A stretch of 64,000 nucleotides of DNA from an uncultured Verrucomicrobiota bacterium (GCA_937127435.1 CAKZLZ010000187.1:1-64000); one strand, 5' to 3'; numbered from the stretch's first letter, positions 44,204 through 52,618 are shown. Notes: generated from the sequence alone by a model not told the origin. Translations and numbers: made by a program.

Positions 44204-45274
44204 TCAATCCTCCATCCAGCGTTCGAGGTTTTCTTTGACGAAATCGTCGTCGGTTAAATGAGGATAGGCGTCGCAGACCCGGGTAATTTCTTCCGCCTGT
44301 CCGGGGGAGAGCACTTCGTCACGTTTCAGGGTCCAGGCCCCTTCCAACAATCCCTGGCGGGTGAGAACTTCGTTGACGCCGGGGATACTTCCGGCAAAGT
44401 TGTGGGCCGGATCGAAGAGGGCGGCATTTGCATCGGTGATTTGGGCGGAGAGGGTGAGAAGCTCCGGGGTGATCGCTTCTTCTCCATCGATAATTTTTAA
44501 CATGCGCTCGTGCAAGGCCACGGCTTTTTTCGTCCAGCACCCCCACTGACCCAGCAAGCCGCCTCGAATGCGGACGGTGGGTCCGTTTTCGCTGAAGCGG
44601 AAGGGAGTGATGAAATCGTAGAGAATGCTGTCATCATTTCCGGTGTAGAGGGTGATGTCATCCGCCCGGCCGGAATCTGCAATGGCGCGTACCACATCAA
44701 TGGTGCCGTAGCGGTCGAAGGGGGCAATTTTGATGCCGACCACATTTTCGATCTTCGCGAGTTCCAGCCAAAATTCGTAGGGAAGGTGGATCCCGCCCAC
44801 CCCGGTCAACAGATAGAAACCGAAGACCGGCATAATTTCCGCGATTTGTTTTACGTGATGGATCATTTCCTGTTCGAGGGCACCGTTGAAGGCGGCCATG
44901 GAGATGATTGCCACGTCGTAACCCAATTCTTTGGCCAATTTGGCCTGCTCGATGGCGGTTTGGGTGCGGCCGTTGATGCCGGCCACCTTTAGAATCGGGC
45001 GCCCGGCTTTTGCCGATTGCTTGTCACATTCTTCAGCGCAGAGGCGCATGACCGGTTCGTAAAGATCCACACCCGGGGTGCGGATTTCAAACTGGGTAAA
45101 ATGCATGCCGACCGCGATCCCGCCTACGCCGGCATCAATATAATAACGGATCAACGCACGTTGCCGACGTTCGTCCAGTTGCCGCTGAGCGTTTAAAGCC
45201 AGGGGGGTGGCGGGAATGACAGTTCCGCGCCGGATCAGTTTTAATTTTTCGGGGGCAAGTTCACTTCGGTTCAT
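44204..45274 (-). CDS. Dihydrodipicolinate synthase/N-acetylneuraminate lyase family aldolase
   Basis: A 356-residue class I aldolase. The Schiff-base Lys lies in VVGIKIAPFDR and the catalytic Tyr probably in FGFYLLTGVGG, about 30 residues before it. The family includes 2-keto-3-deoxy sugar-acid aldolases and dehydratases. It is longer than the usual 300 residues because of its N- and C-terminal extensions. The start at ATG 45274 has GGAG 8 bp upstream; the earlier TTG is not needed. With the SDR, MFS and GH28-like genes it suggests a pathway that cleaves a uronic or ulosonic acid. It is the first gene of the operon. An operator-like palindrome is about 72 bp before its start. Confidence 0.88.
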   Translation of the reverse strand: MNRSELAPEKLKLIRRGTVIPATPLALNAQRQLDERRQRALIRYYIDAGVGGIAVGMHFTQFEIRTPGVDLYEPVMRLCAEECDKQSAKAGRPILKVAGINGRTQTAIEQAKLAKELGYDVAIISMAAFNGALEQEMIHHVKQIAEIMPVFGFYLLTGVGGIHLPYEFWLELAKIENVVGIKIAPFDRYGTIDVVRAIADSGRADDITLYTGNDDSILYDFITPFRFSENGPTVRIRGGLLGQWGCWTKKAVALHERMLKIIDGEEAITPELLTLSAQITDANAALFDPAHNFAGSIPGVNEVLTRQGLLEGAWTLKRDEVLSPGQAEEITRVCDAYPHLTDDDFVKENLERWMED

Positions 45275-45346
45275 TAATTTCTCCAGTAGGTTCAACGCTG
45301 AAATAGAACTGTACCCCAGGTTTCCCTCCCGAGGGAAGTGTCTTTC

Positions 45347-45364
45347 AACTTATCACGATAAGTT
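45347..45364. promoter_or_regulatory. Operator-like palindrome AACTTATC-AC-GATAAGTT
   Basis: Perfect 8-bp arms flank a 2-bp centre. It lies about 72 bp upstream of the aldolase gene. The same sequence with one arm mismatch recurs at 53727-53744, right before the LacI gene at 52619-53719. That LacI protein is therefore the candidate repressor of this operon. Confidence 0.65.
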
Positions 45365-45382
45365 ATATCTCTGATGAACGTA

Positions 45383-45745
45383 AAGGTTTTCCGCAGGGAC
45401 TGCGGAACTACGCATTCAAGAAGTCATTCCACGGTCCCCGTGGTAAAAAAGGCGAAGGTTTTCCGCAGGGACTGCGGAACTACGTATTCAAGAAGTAGTT
45501 CCACGGTCCCCGTGGTAAAAAAAGGTGAAGGTTTTCCGCAGGGACTGCGGAACTACGTGTTCAAGAAGTAGTTCCACGGTCCCCGTGGTAAAAAAAAGCG
45601 CAAGTTTTCCGCAGGGACTGCGGAACTACGCATTCAAGAAGTCGTTCCACGGCCCCCGTGTTAAAAAAGGCGAAGGTTTTCCGCAGGGACTGCGGAACTA
45701 CGCTTTCAAAGAAGTCATTCCACGGCCTCCGTGGTGTCGTTGGGG
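45383..45745. repeat. Five-copy 72-73-bp tandem repeat with two hairpins per unit
   Basis: Units start at 45383, 45455, 45528, 45601 and 45673. Each begins AAGGTTTTCCGCAGGGACTG and holds two stems: TTCCGCAGGGACTGCGGAA and CCACGGTCCCCGTGG, the second followed by an A-run. It lies between the operator of the aldolase operon and the serine hydrolase gene. Overlapping frames in it repeat with the units and are not genes. It resembles the 71-bp array at 35066 in plan. Confidence 0.9.
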
Positions 45746-45756
45746 CGGGTGCGAAA

Positions 45757-46836
45757 TTATTGAATCAAAGCCTTTGCCAGCAGAGCGAAAACTTCAGTGT
45801 AGCCTTCGTTAGGAATAATTTTATCGGTGCCCAAACGGATGAAGACCATATCCCATTCGGGAATGATGAAACAAATATTGTTATGGTTTCCCTGTAGCGC
45901 GAAGGTTTGGTCGGGTGCATCGGGCCACAAGCGCTTGCCATCTGCCCGGATGCCGTTGACCCAGAATCCGAGACCATAGGCACCCTGAATAACTTTGTAC
46001 CAGCCGTTCTCATCCTGCAGGGGAATATCGGCCGGCGATTGCGGGGTGGATGCCTGTTGGATCCACTCCTTTGAAAGCAGTTGTTTTCCGTTCCAGGACC
46101 CTTCATTTAATAAAAGCAGTCCAATACGGGCAAGTTTGAGGGCTGAGATATGTACGCCTTTGAACTCACTTCCACTGCTGTTGTTTACTTTCACGCCGTC
46201 CACGAGTCCAAAGTCTCCCCATGCCCAATATCTTCCCAGGCCGATGGGTTTCGCAATCCGGGCTTGAAAGGTTTCCGACAGCGGTTTTCCGCCGGCCTGG
46301 CTCAGGGCGTAAGACATCATATTCAAGGCTTCTCCCCCGTAGCGCATTTTTTCCCCGTCTTTGAACAAAGGTTCTCCCGGGACAAAGGGATAGGAGTTAT
46401 CTTCGGCTTGATATCCCGACGTTAAGGTCAGGCAGTGGCGGGGCGTGAGTTCCGGATACGTTTCTTTCAGCGCCGGTACAAATGTACTCAATGGGGTGTC
46501 CAATTCGATTACGCCATCTTCAACCAGCAAGCCGACGGTGATGGACGTAATGGATTTGGTACAGGAGAAAATATTGTGCACACTGTCTGTATGTGCGCCC
46601 TTCCAAATGATCCGGCCATGGCGGATGATCAGGGTTTGTGAGGTGCCGTCATTTCCCACCAGTGATTTCAGATGCTCCATGGCGGCTTCCAGTTTTTCAC
46701 TGTCCACCCCCTGGGATTCCGGAGTGGCTTGTTCCCACGTTTTTCCCGGGAATACGGTTTCGGCATCTGCGGGATAGAGAGGGGAGAATGTGCTGAGGGT
46801 CACGAGAATAATGAAGACAGGATTTTGGAAAAGCAA
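45757..46836 (-). CDS. Secreted beta-lactamase-like serine hydrolase (class C/EstB type)
   Basis: A 359-residue exported protein. The signal peptide spans about 1-23 (FIILVTLSTFSPLYPADA). The catalytic SxxK is SCTKSI (residues about 92-97), with DGVIELDTPLSTF after it, as in beta-lactamase-like esterases and D-aminopeptidases. The substrate is unknown; an ester or peptide in the envelope is likely. The start is a TTG with GGAG 7 bp upstream; no better ATG exists. It is divergent from a PEP-CTERM gene at 47009 with 172 bp between them. Confidence 0.88.
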   Translation of the reverse strand: MLFQNPVFIILVTLSTFSPLYPADAETVFPGKTWEQATPESQGVDSEKLEAAMEHLKSLVGNDGTSQTLIIRHGRIIWKGAHTDSVHNIFSCTKSITSITVGLLVEDGVIELDTPLSTFVPALKETYPELTPRHCLTLTSGYQAEDNSYPFVPGEPLFKDGEKMRYGGEALNMMSYALSQAGGKPLSETFQARIAKPIGLGRYWAWGDFGLVDGVKVNNSSGSEFKGVHISALKLARIGLLLLNEGSWNGKQLLSKEWIQQASTPQSPADIPLQDENGWYKVIQGAYGLGFWVNGIRADGKRLWPDAPDQTFALQGNHNNICFIIPEWDMVFIRLGTDKIIPNEGYTEVFALLAKALIQ

Positions 46837-46925
46837 GAGAAGGCTCCGGGTGAGACAGGTTATCGACTGAAATTTACATCAGTTTAAAGATAAAAATCAA
46901 AGAGAATTACAAGATATGTTTACTT

Positions 46926-46942
46926 TTTAATTATTAATTAAA
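46926..46942. promoter_or_regulatory. Perfect 17-bp AT-rich palindrome and nearby promoter
   Basis: TTTAATTATTAATTAAA is a perfect palindrome around a central T, in the divergent gap. Immediately after it lies TTGATT (46946-46951) with TATACT 18 bp later (46970-46975), a plausible promoter for the PEP-CTERM gene at 47009. Confidence 0.4.
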
Positions 46943-47008
46943 CGGTTGATTATTGTTTATTTACCATTATATACTCATAAAAGATTCTTCCAAAAACAGG
47001 ATGTAAAA

Positions 47009-47779
47009 ATGAAAAAATCAATCTTCTCTACTTTAGCAGTCATGCTGTTTTCGAGCCTCTCGTCTGCGGCGATCATCAGTTTGAATATTACGGAAGCGGG
47101 GTCTCCTTCTGACGTGGATATGTCGACCAGTGATTTGGCCGGCGCCCCCGGCGTACGGGCAGGGTATTGGAACAACATCGCATCTCTTAACGGTCAGACC
47201 TTGTTGGGTGCGGATGCGAAATATGACAATGGGACGTCCGTGGGTGGAGCTTTTCAGGCCGATTTTGATGCCGACCGGTCCACGCACCTTTCCGGTCTTG
47301 CTGTCACCAATGACGAATTGATGTTCAGAGGGACCAATCAGCCACGTGATGGGCAGACTGCGACCTTTACCCTGACGAATATTCCGTTCGCGAATTACGA
47401 GATCTATGTATATGCCGGTGAAACCCGCGTGGATAATGGCGGATCTATTTCGGATGGAACCACGACCTTTTATCAACGGGATGACGGGACAGGCACCAAT
47501 CCCTTATCGGACGGCAGCGGATATATTGAGATGACCACGACGAGCCTGCCTGCTCTGGTGACGGACGTGACTTTTGGTAACTATGCTGTGTTTGAAAATT
47601 TAAGTGGTTCCTCTCAGACCATCACTTTTTCGGCTCTGGATATGGGAAATTCAACCCCTGATTATCAGCGGTTTAATGTTAACGGCATCCAAATTGTTCA
47701 GGTTCCTGAAGCCTCCTCTCTTTTGTTTTTGCTCATGGGTGGCGTGGCGACCCTGTTTTTGCGCCGGCGTTCTTCGTAG
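47009..47779 (+). CDS. PEP-CTERM-like protein with variant VPEAS motif
   Basis: A 256-residue exported protein. The start at ATG 47009 (MKKSIFS) has AGG 6 bp upstream and gives a proper signal peptide (about 1-20); the upstream Met at 46946 does not. The passenger is rich in NG and DG turns (GGAFQADFDADRSTHLSGL). The tail VPEASSLLFLLMGGVATLFL and RRRSS has the plan of a PEP-CTERM anchor but with PEA instead of PEP. It is convergent with the LacI gene at 47789, with 9 bp between stops. Confidence 0.83.
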   Translation: MKKSIFSTLAVMLFSSLSSAAIISLNITEAGSPSDVDMSTSDLAGAPGVRAGYWNNIASLNGQTLLGADAKYDNGTSVGGAFQADFDADRSTHLSGLAVTNDELMFRGTNQPRDGQTATFTLTNIPFANYEIYVYAGETRVDNGGSISDGTTTFYQRDDGTGTNPLSDGSGYIEMTTTSLPALVTDVTFGNYAVFENLSGSSQTITFSALDMGNSTPDYQRFNVNGIQIVQVPEASSLLFLLMGGVATLFLRRRSS

Positions 47780-47788
47780 GAATTTGTT

Positions 47789-48787
47789 TTAGCTGGAAGC
47801 CCGCAGCTGTAAGCTGGGAGAAAAGTTGTCGGAGGTGACATCCTGATGGTTTATGCGTTTCAGCAGGCTTTTTACCGCCTGCCGTCCCATTTCATCCATG
47901 GGGGCGTTGACGGAGCTGAGGGGGACAGGGGATAAGCCGCAAATGGGTGAATTATCGACGCCGAAAACTTTCACATCTTCCGGGACCCGTTTCCCCTGTT
48001 GTAACAATTCGCTGACGGCGCCGAAAGCCTGATGGTCGGACTCTGTAATCAACCCGTCGATTTCTATCCCGTCTTTCAACCACTGTTGAACCGCCTTTTT
48101 ACCGGCCTCTAAACTTAAGTCGGATTGGGCATGGAAAACCAGAGCGGGATCCCCGGTAATGTTAAATTCTTCCAAGGCTTTCTGGTAGCCCTGATATCGT
48201 TGGTCCAAACAATGGATATGGGCAATCCGCCGGCATCCTTTTTCCAGCAGATGGCGGGTGGGAAGGTACCCGATCTGAAATTCATCGCAACAGATGTTAA
48301 CGCCGTTTTCGCTGACGGCGCCCTTCCGAAAGACGGTCACGACCGGTGTGCCCCGGGCCTCAAGTTCTTCATATACTTTTTGAAGATTGGGATGATGTAC
48401 ACCTGCGACAATCAGACCGTCGATTTCTTTTTTGGCCACTTGGGAAAAAGTCTGCATAAACTGGCTGTCCGTCTCGTAAAAGCTCAAGCAGAGCCGCAAT
48501 TCTTCCACATTGGCCTGTTGGGTGATCCCTTCCAGCAATTGTTTATACAGGGACTCCGATCCCGGGAGGCCGATGGAGTGGATAAACACGCCGATAGTAC
48601 CGGAGCGGCCCAAACTCAATGCGCGCGCGCGGGAATTGGGGTGGTAGTTCAGTTCTTTTGCTTTGGCCAAAATGGCCAGGCGCTTCTCTTCACTGCAGTT
48701 GGTGGTTCCCATCTTGCCACTTAAGACTTTTGAGATAAGGGGAACGGAAAGATTCAGTTCATTCGCAATGTCTTTTAAAGTGGCCAT
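47789..48787 (-). CDS. LacI-family transcriptional regulator
   Basis: A 332-residue LacI regulator: DNA-binding domain about 1-60 (IANELNLSVPLISKVLSGK), sensor domain about 65-330. It differs from the other four LacI proteins here and is closer to classical sugar-responsive repressors. Its stop lies 9 bp from that of the PEP-CTERM gene at 47009, so it may control genes further away. The ribosome site is weak. Confidence 0.9.
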   Translation of the reverse strand: MATLKDIANELNLSVPLISKVLSGKMGTTNCSEEKRLAILAKAKELNYHPNSRARALSLGRSGTIGVFIHSIGLPGSESLYKQLLEGITQQANVEELRLCLSFYETDSQFMQTFSQVAKKEIDGLIVAGVHHPNLQKVYEELEARGTPVVTVFRKGAVSENGVNICCDEFQIGYLPTRHLLEKGCRRIAHIHCLDQRYQGYQKALEEFNITGDPALVFHAQSDLSLEAGKKAVQQWLKDGIEIDGLITESDHQAFGAVSELLQQGKRVPEDVKVFGVDNSPICGLSPVPLSSVNAPMDEMGRQAVKSLLKRINHQDVTSDNFSPSLQLRASS

Positions 48788-48844
48788 TTATGTATCATTC
48801 ATCGGGAAGGTAAAAGAGGAGGGAGGAATGGCGCATTATATGTC

Positions 48845-49969
48845 TTACCCCTTGGGATGCAAGCGTTTCGTAGGCATCGATTCCGACCGGGATCCCGGGG
48901 GCGACTCAAGGGTTTTTTTGGTTTGAACCGTTTGCCCCCTTACCCAGACCCCTTCTATCATCATGGTTTTCTTATGGACCGGTAATCCTAAATCGTTTTG
49001 TGCAATTTTACCGGCAACCCACTCTATCGCACTGGCACCAATGACTTCACTTTTCTCTTCAATGCCGGCAAAGAGACTGTCTTTGGGTACGGCCAGGCAG
49101 GCGACGCCTATATCCCGGGGGACTTCCAGCCCCATTTCCTTGAGCCAGGAGATCTCTGTGCCGATAATTGTCAACAAAGCATCCGGTTTGCATTTCGAAA
49201 CCCATTGGTGAAAATCCCGGATCAGTTTTTTTTCCAGAGCATCCGGCAAAGGTTCGCCGGGATTGGGGGTGTCCGCTGCGAAAACCGGGATTCGATTTTG
49301 CACCGGAAGCTCGTTTTGGCAATCCAGATAAGCCGTGTACCACTTAATGCCATGGCGGGAGCCCGTGACAAAGTTTTTATGAATCGCAACCCCGATCCGC
49401 TGATAGCCCATTTTCCGAAGTTCCATAAATGCGGTTTTAAAGCTGTGAAGACTGTTATACACCACCCGGTTGAGTTCCTGATCCTCCCAACCAAAGCCGA
49501 CCCCGATGGCACTGTAACGCTCCCAGGTCAAATTCAATTTCCGGTTGCTGTGGTAGGGAGGGGCAAAAATAATCCCGGTGATGCCACGCGCTGTGAGGAT
49601 GCCGTCGATCTTAGAAGGATCCATGTTCGGAGCCTGGAGAAAAAAGTTTTCCATTCGATACCCGAGTTCAAAAGCTCTTTGCATCAACCCCTCATGAAAA
49701 GTGCGGTAGGTTTCGATTTCATGCCATTCTTCCAGTGAACGCGCTTCGATCAATACGGCAATCACCCCCTGATCTTTAATTTTTTTTCCGGCCCGGATCC
49801 GCGACATCACCGCATTGATGGCCGGATTCGGGGTGTAACCCATTTGTTTGGCGGCTTTGCAAATTTTTTTGCGCATAGCGGGGGCGACCCGCTTGCTTCC
49901 GCGTAGCGCCAGTGAAACAGTGGACTGGTTCACGCCCAGTGCTTCGGCAATCTCCCTTTGATTTGGCAT
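48845..49969 (-). CDS. LacI-family transcriptional regulator (copy A)
   Basis: A 374-residue LacI regulator with helix-turn-helix (IAEALGVNQSTVSLALRGSK, about 6-25). It is a close paralogue of the one at 52619-53719: both share MPNQR-IA, ADWHE or EEWHE, RGITGIIxAPPYH and ELNRVVY. AAGGA precedes the ATG. It diverges from the PEP-CTERM gene at 50102. The intergenic region between the two genes has been duplicated downstream (50975-51148). An operator-like site CATCGTGATG (49985-49994) lies close to the start, probably for self-control. Confidence 0.92.
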   Translation of the reverse strand: MPNQREIAEALGVNQSTVSLALRGSKRVAPAMRKKICKAAKQMGYTPNPAINAVMSRIRAGKKIKDQGVIAVLIEARSLEEWHEIETYRTFHEGLMQRAFELGYRMENFFLQAPNMDPSKIDGILTARGITGIIFAPPYHSNRKLNLTWERYSAIGVGFGWEDQELNRVVYNSLHSFKTAFMELRKMGYQRIGVAIHKNFVTGSRHGIKWYTAYLDCQNELPVQNRIPVFAADTPNPGEPLPDALEKKLIRDFHQWVSKCKPDALLTIIGTEISWLKEMGLEVPRDIGVACLAVPKDSLFAGIEEKSEVIGASAIEWVAGKIAQNDLGLPVHKKTMMIEGVWVRGQTVQTKKTLESPPGSRSESMPTKRLHPKG

Positions 49970-49984
49970 AAAAAATCCTTAATA

Positions 49985-49994
49985 CATCGTGATG
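49985..49994. promoter_or_regulatory. Operator-like site CATC-GT-GATG
   Basis: Four-base arms around a GT centre, extended imperfectly to TAAT and ATAA. It lies 15 bp before the LacI copy A gene in the divergent gap. The same site is retained in the duplicated copy at 51023-51032. Confidence 0.4.
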
Positions 49995-50101
49995 GATAAT
50001 TCAAGCGTGGAATTTAAGGGTGAGCGGGGCGGAAGGGTGTCATATTTATATATAACCTAAATGAGTTACACTGTTGTAGCCGTAGAATTCTGGAGAAAAT
50101 T

Positions 50102-50830
50102 ATGAAAAAGATCTTACTTACTATTATAGCCTTCGCTTGTAGCGCATCCATGTCAATGGCTGCAATGTTTGCGATTGATTCAGATGTTGCAGACCGGGGA
50201 ATCGGAATGTCAGACGGTTCAGGTGCAGATCCAGTAGGATTAAAATTGCTGTGGGCAGGTGAAGACGAACAAGGCGTAGGGGATGATAATTTCTTTTATA
50301 CAAAAGCCGAACAGGCCGCGGTATTGGTTTTTCAATTACCTGATTTGGGGGGAGAAAGTATTTCGACTGCAAACTTGGATTTTGATGCTTATATTGCCTA
50401 CCCTGGTGGAACTTTCCCAAAGAATGTTATGCTTTATGGAAGTCGCTACGACGCAAGTTCAGCCGTTACGCTGGGGGACTATGCATATAGTGCCACGACA
50501 GTAGGAACCCTTCTTCAAGGCGACCTTATCAATATTGCATCAAATGTGAATCTCGGCTGGGGATCTTATGAAACTTCAGCTACGGGTGACAGTGCAATCA
50601 CAACATGGCTCTCCGATCAGTATACCGCGGGTGCATCAGCTGGGGATTATGTCTTTTTGACCATTGCAATTGATTCTGAATCCTCAAATCCTGTCAATAT
50701 TGCCATGGCTGAACATATTACCCAAAGTACACCGGTGCTGACCATTACCACTGCTATCCCGGAACCCGGAACCATGGCTTTGGTACTCATCAGTCTCGGA
50801 GGATTGCTCCTCTTCCGTCGCCGGTCATAA
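50102..50830 (+). CDS. PEP-CTERM protein
   Basis: A 242-residue exported protein: signal peptide (about 1-21), a beta-rich passenger (ITTWLSDQYTAGASAGDYVF, LTIAIDSESSNPVNIAMAEH), and the anchor IPEPGTMALVLISLGGLLL with FRRRS. GGAG lies 7 bp before the start. A hairpin terminator follows at 50861. It diverges from the LacI copy A gene and is probably controlled by it. A loose copy of its last 22 codons occurs at 52525-52590. Confidence 0.9.
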   Translation: MKKILLTIIAFACSASMSMAAMFAIDSDVADRGIGMSDGSGADPVGLKLLWAGEDEQGVGDDNFFYTKAEQAAVLVFQLPDLGGESISTANLDFDAYIAYPGGTFPKNVMLYGSRYDASSAVTLGDYAYSATTVGTLLQGDLINIASNVNLGWGSYETSATGDSAITTWLSDQYTAGASAGDYVFLTIAIDSESSNPVNIAMAEHITQSTPVLTITTAIPEPGTMALVLISLGGLLLFRRRS

Positions 50831-50860
50831 TGATCTGACTTTCCTTTCAGAAGGATTGAC

Positions 50861-50894
50861 AAACGCCCTGCACCTCGGTGCCGGGCGTTTTTTT
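50861..50894 (+). terminator. Rho-independent terminator after PEP-CTERM gene 50102
   Basis: A strong stem-loop ACGCCCTGCACCTCGGTG / CCGGGCGT is followed by seven T. It lies about 30 bp after the stop codon. Confidence 0.85.
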
Positions 50895-50974
50895 ACCGGT
50901 AGAATCTGCCGATTTCAGAGTATCCCTCCGGCTTTACACCCATTTAGGAAGCGAAAACGTCGACAGTTTCAGGT

Positions 50975-51148
50975 CCAGCACTTCGGCAATCTCCCTTTGA
51001 TTTGGCATAAAAACCCTTAATACATCGTGATGGATATTTCAAGCGTGGAATTTAAGGGTGAGCGGGGCGGAAGGGTGTCATATTTATATAATCCAAATGA
51101 GTTACGCTGTTGTAGCCCGTAGAATTCAGGAGAAGAATTATGAAAAAA
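50975..51148. repeat. Duplicate of the LacI-A/PEP-CTERM intergenic region
   Basis: This segment matches 49936-50110 with few changes. It includes the first 12 codons of the LacI gene on the minus strand (MPNQREIAE), the operator-like CATCGTGATG, the shared leader up to GGAG and the ATG of a PEP-CTERM gene. Differences include CAGTGC/CAGCAC and small indels. The LacI remnant here is too short to be a gene. Confidence 0.9.
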
Positions 51149-52252
51149 TATTTATTGATTACAAGTTTATGCTTATTGGGAACATCATTCCTTTGGGGGC
51201 AAAGTACTTGGACAGGTCTTGGTGCTGACGACTTCTGGAATACAAGTGGCAACTGGAGCCCAGGGACGCCCGGCTTCAACGAAACGGCTATTTTTAACGG
51301 AAGTGCGATACCGGTTGATGTCAATGGGGTCTCTAAAGTAGGGGTTTCTTTGGATTTTCAAACTGCGGGATGGACCATATCAGATATCCCCGGTACAGGT
51401 AACCTTCGCATAGATGGTGGCATTTCTCCCTATGATATTAACTCTGTTGGGTCTGGTGTAAACACGATTGCAGCAAAATTGACAACTACTGGTAGTGCAA
51501 CAATTAGTTACAACATTGGTGCAAATAACACCCTGGTTCTTTCTGGAGATAACTCTTTAAAGAAAACAAGTACTATCACAGGATCCGGGACTTTGGTGTA
51601 CAACGGACCTGATCAATCCCCGTCTTATAATCAGGATTATGTTATGTCCGGAGATGTAACCATTCTTGCAAATAACCAAATCGCATTGGGTAAGTCAGCC
51701 ACATTCGGAAATGGGACCCTCGGAGGGACCGGACGAATCGGTATGTTAGATGGAGGCTCGGATTACACTTTTGAAAATTCCACCATCGCACCTGGAGGGA
51801 ACGGAACATTCGGTGCGGAAATTGAAAGCCTCGATTTTGGTCTTGCCGGTGGACAGGCTGGGAGTATTTTGTTTGGCGACAATTCCACCCTTGCCATTCA
51901 ATTAGGCACTACCCTCGGGTCCAATGATCTGATGACTTACGAATCTCAACGAGGAAACGAAGGCGTTAAAATTACCGGTACAAATACCACGCTGGCACTG
52001 TTCGGAACTACCGTGGAGGCCGGAACATATGAAATTTTCACTATTTTTGCATCGGCCGGGGGTTCCGACTTGGAAGGAACATTTGACACAGTGACTTTCA
52101 ACGGTGTAGCTGTAGATCCCTCAGATATCACAGTGACTTACGCGGCGGACAGCATCAACGTAAATGTGTTAACAGCCATTCCGGAGCCTGGATCTTTGAT
52201 CCTTTTGGGGTTTGCAGGTTTGGCATTGGTCATATTCCGACGCAGAAAATAG
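51140..52252 (+). CDS. PEP-CTERM protein with beta-helix-like passenger
   Basis: A 370-residue exported protein: signal peptide (about 1-20), then STWTGLGADDFWNTSGNWSP, a common start in autotransporter-like passengers, beta-strand runs (ATISYNIGANNTLVLSGDNS) and the anchor IPEPGSLILLGFAGLALVI with FRRRK. Its leader and first codons come from the duplicated segment at 50975, while the rest is not similar to 50102-50830. It therefore acquired a borrowed promoter. A terminator follows at 52274. Confidence 0.9.
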   Translation: MKKYLLITSLCLLGTSFLWGQSTWTGLGADDFWNTSGNWSPGTPGFNETAIFNGSAIPVDVNGVSKVGVSLDFQTAGWTISDIPGTGNLRIDGGISPYDINSVGSGVNTIAAKLTTTGSATISYNIGANNTLVLSGDNSLKKTSTITGSGTLVYNGPDQSPSYNQDYVMSGDVTILANNQIALGKSATFGNGTLGGTGRIGMLDGGSDYTFENSTIAPGGNGTFGAEIESLDFGLAGGQAGSILFGDNSTLAIQLGTTLGSNDLMTYESQRGNEGVKITGTNTTLALFGTTVEAGTYEIFTIFASAGGSDLEGTFDTVTFNGVAVDPSDITVTYAADSINVNVLTAIPEPGSLILLGFAGLALVIFRRRK

Positions 52253-52273
52253 AAAAAGGAAATTATATTTTTC

Positions 52274-52298
52274 AGGCCCCGTTTTCTCGGGGCCTTTT
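52274..52298 (+). terminator. Rho-independent terminator after PEP-CTERM gene 51140
   Basis: Stem AGGCCCCG / CGGGGCCT with loop TTTTCT, followed by TTTT. It lies 21 bp after the stop codon. Confidence 0.85.
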
Positions 52299-52374
52299 AC
52301 TATCTCGTCTACATGGGCCATTCGGATATTATGGCTAAGGAATTTTTCTGTTCATATCACCCGCCTATTCCTGT

Positions 52375-52524
52375 TTATCCCTGCGGAATAATAAAAAGCA
52401 TATAATAGACGAGTACGCCAGTGGCGCACATGTACACCCAAACCGGCCACACCCACTTGACCAACTTTACGTGAAAGACGAAGTTCTTTTTAAACGCGGT
52501 CCATACCACTGCCAAAATAAACGG
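52375..52524 (-). pseudogene. Fragment of a DUF420 (CtaM-like) membrane protein
   Basis: On the minus strand, 49 open codons end in a stop at 52375-52377. The translation has KWVWPVWVYMCATGVLVYYM then LFIIPQG, the characteristic C-terminal helix of DUF420 membrane proteins (cytochrome-oxidase biogenesis, CtaM type). There is no start and the frame is cut at the junction with the PEP-CTERM fragment at about 52525. The rest of the gene is missing. Confidence 0.6.
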
Positions 52525-52590
52525 ATCCCGGAACCATGGCTTTGGTACATCTTAGCTTAGGAGGTTTACTCCTCTTCCGTCGCCGGTCAT
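52525..52590 (+). pseudogene. Fragment: C-terminal PEP-CTERM anchor of gene 50102
   Basis: Encodes PGTMALVHLSLGGLLLFRRRS in one frame, closely matching the last 22 residues of the gene at 50102-50830 (PGTMALVLISLGGLLLFRRR). The upstream part has a 7-bp deletion (CCCGGAA is present once, not twice). Nothing precedes it that could express it. It lies directly next to a DUF420 fragment in the opposite direction. Confidence 0.8.
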
Positions 52591-52618
52591 TAAATTTTCC
52601 CCAGAGATTCCGCAGAGT

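Noticed and set aside
45275..45295. TTG start for the aldolase at 45295
   Set aside because: GGAG plus ATG at 45274 is a much better start; the extra codons contain the ribosome site itself.
1..45745. Tandem arrays as CRISPR
   Set aside because: Units abut without unique spacers and no cas gene is present.
45383..45745. Hairpin plus A-run as terminators
   Set aside because: On the plus strand the hairpin is followed by A, not T; on the minus strand the T-run precedes the stem.
45374..45812. Overlapping open frames in the 72-73-bp array
   Set aside because: They translate the same repeat in different frames and change with each unit.
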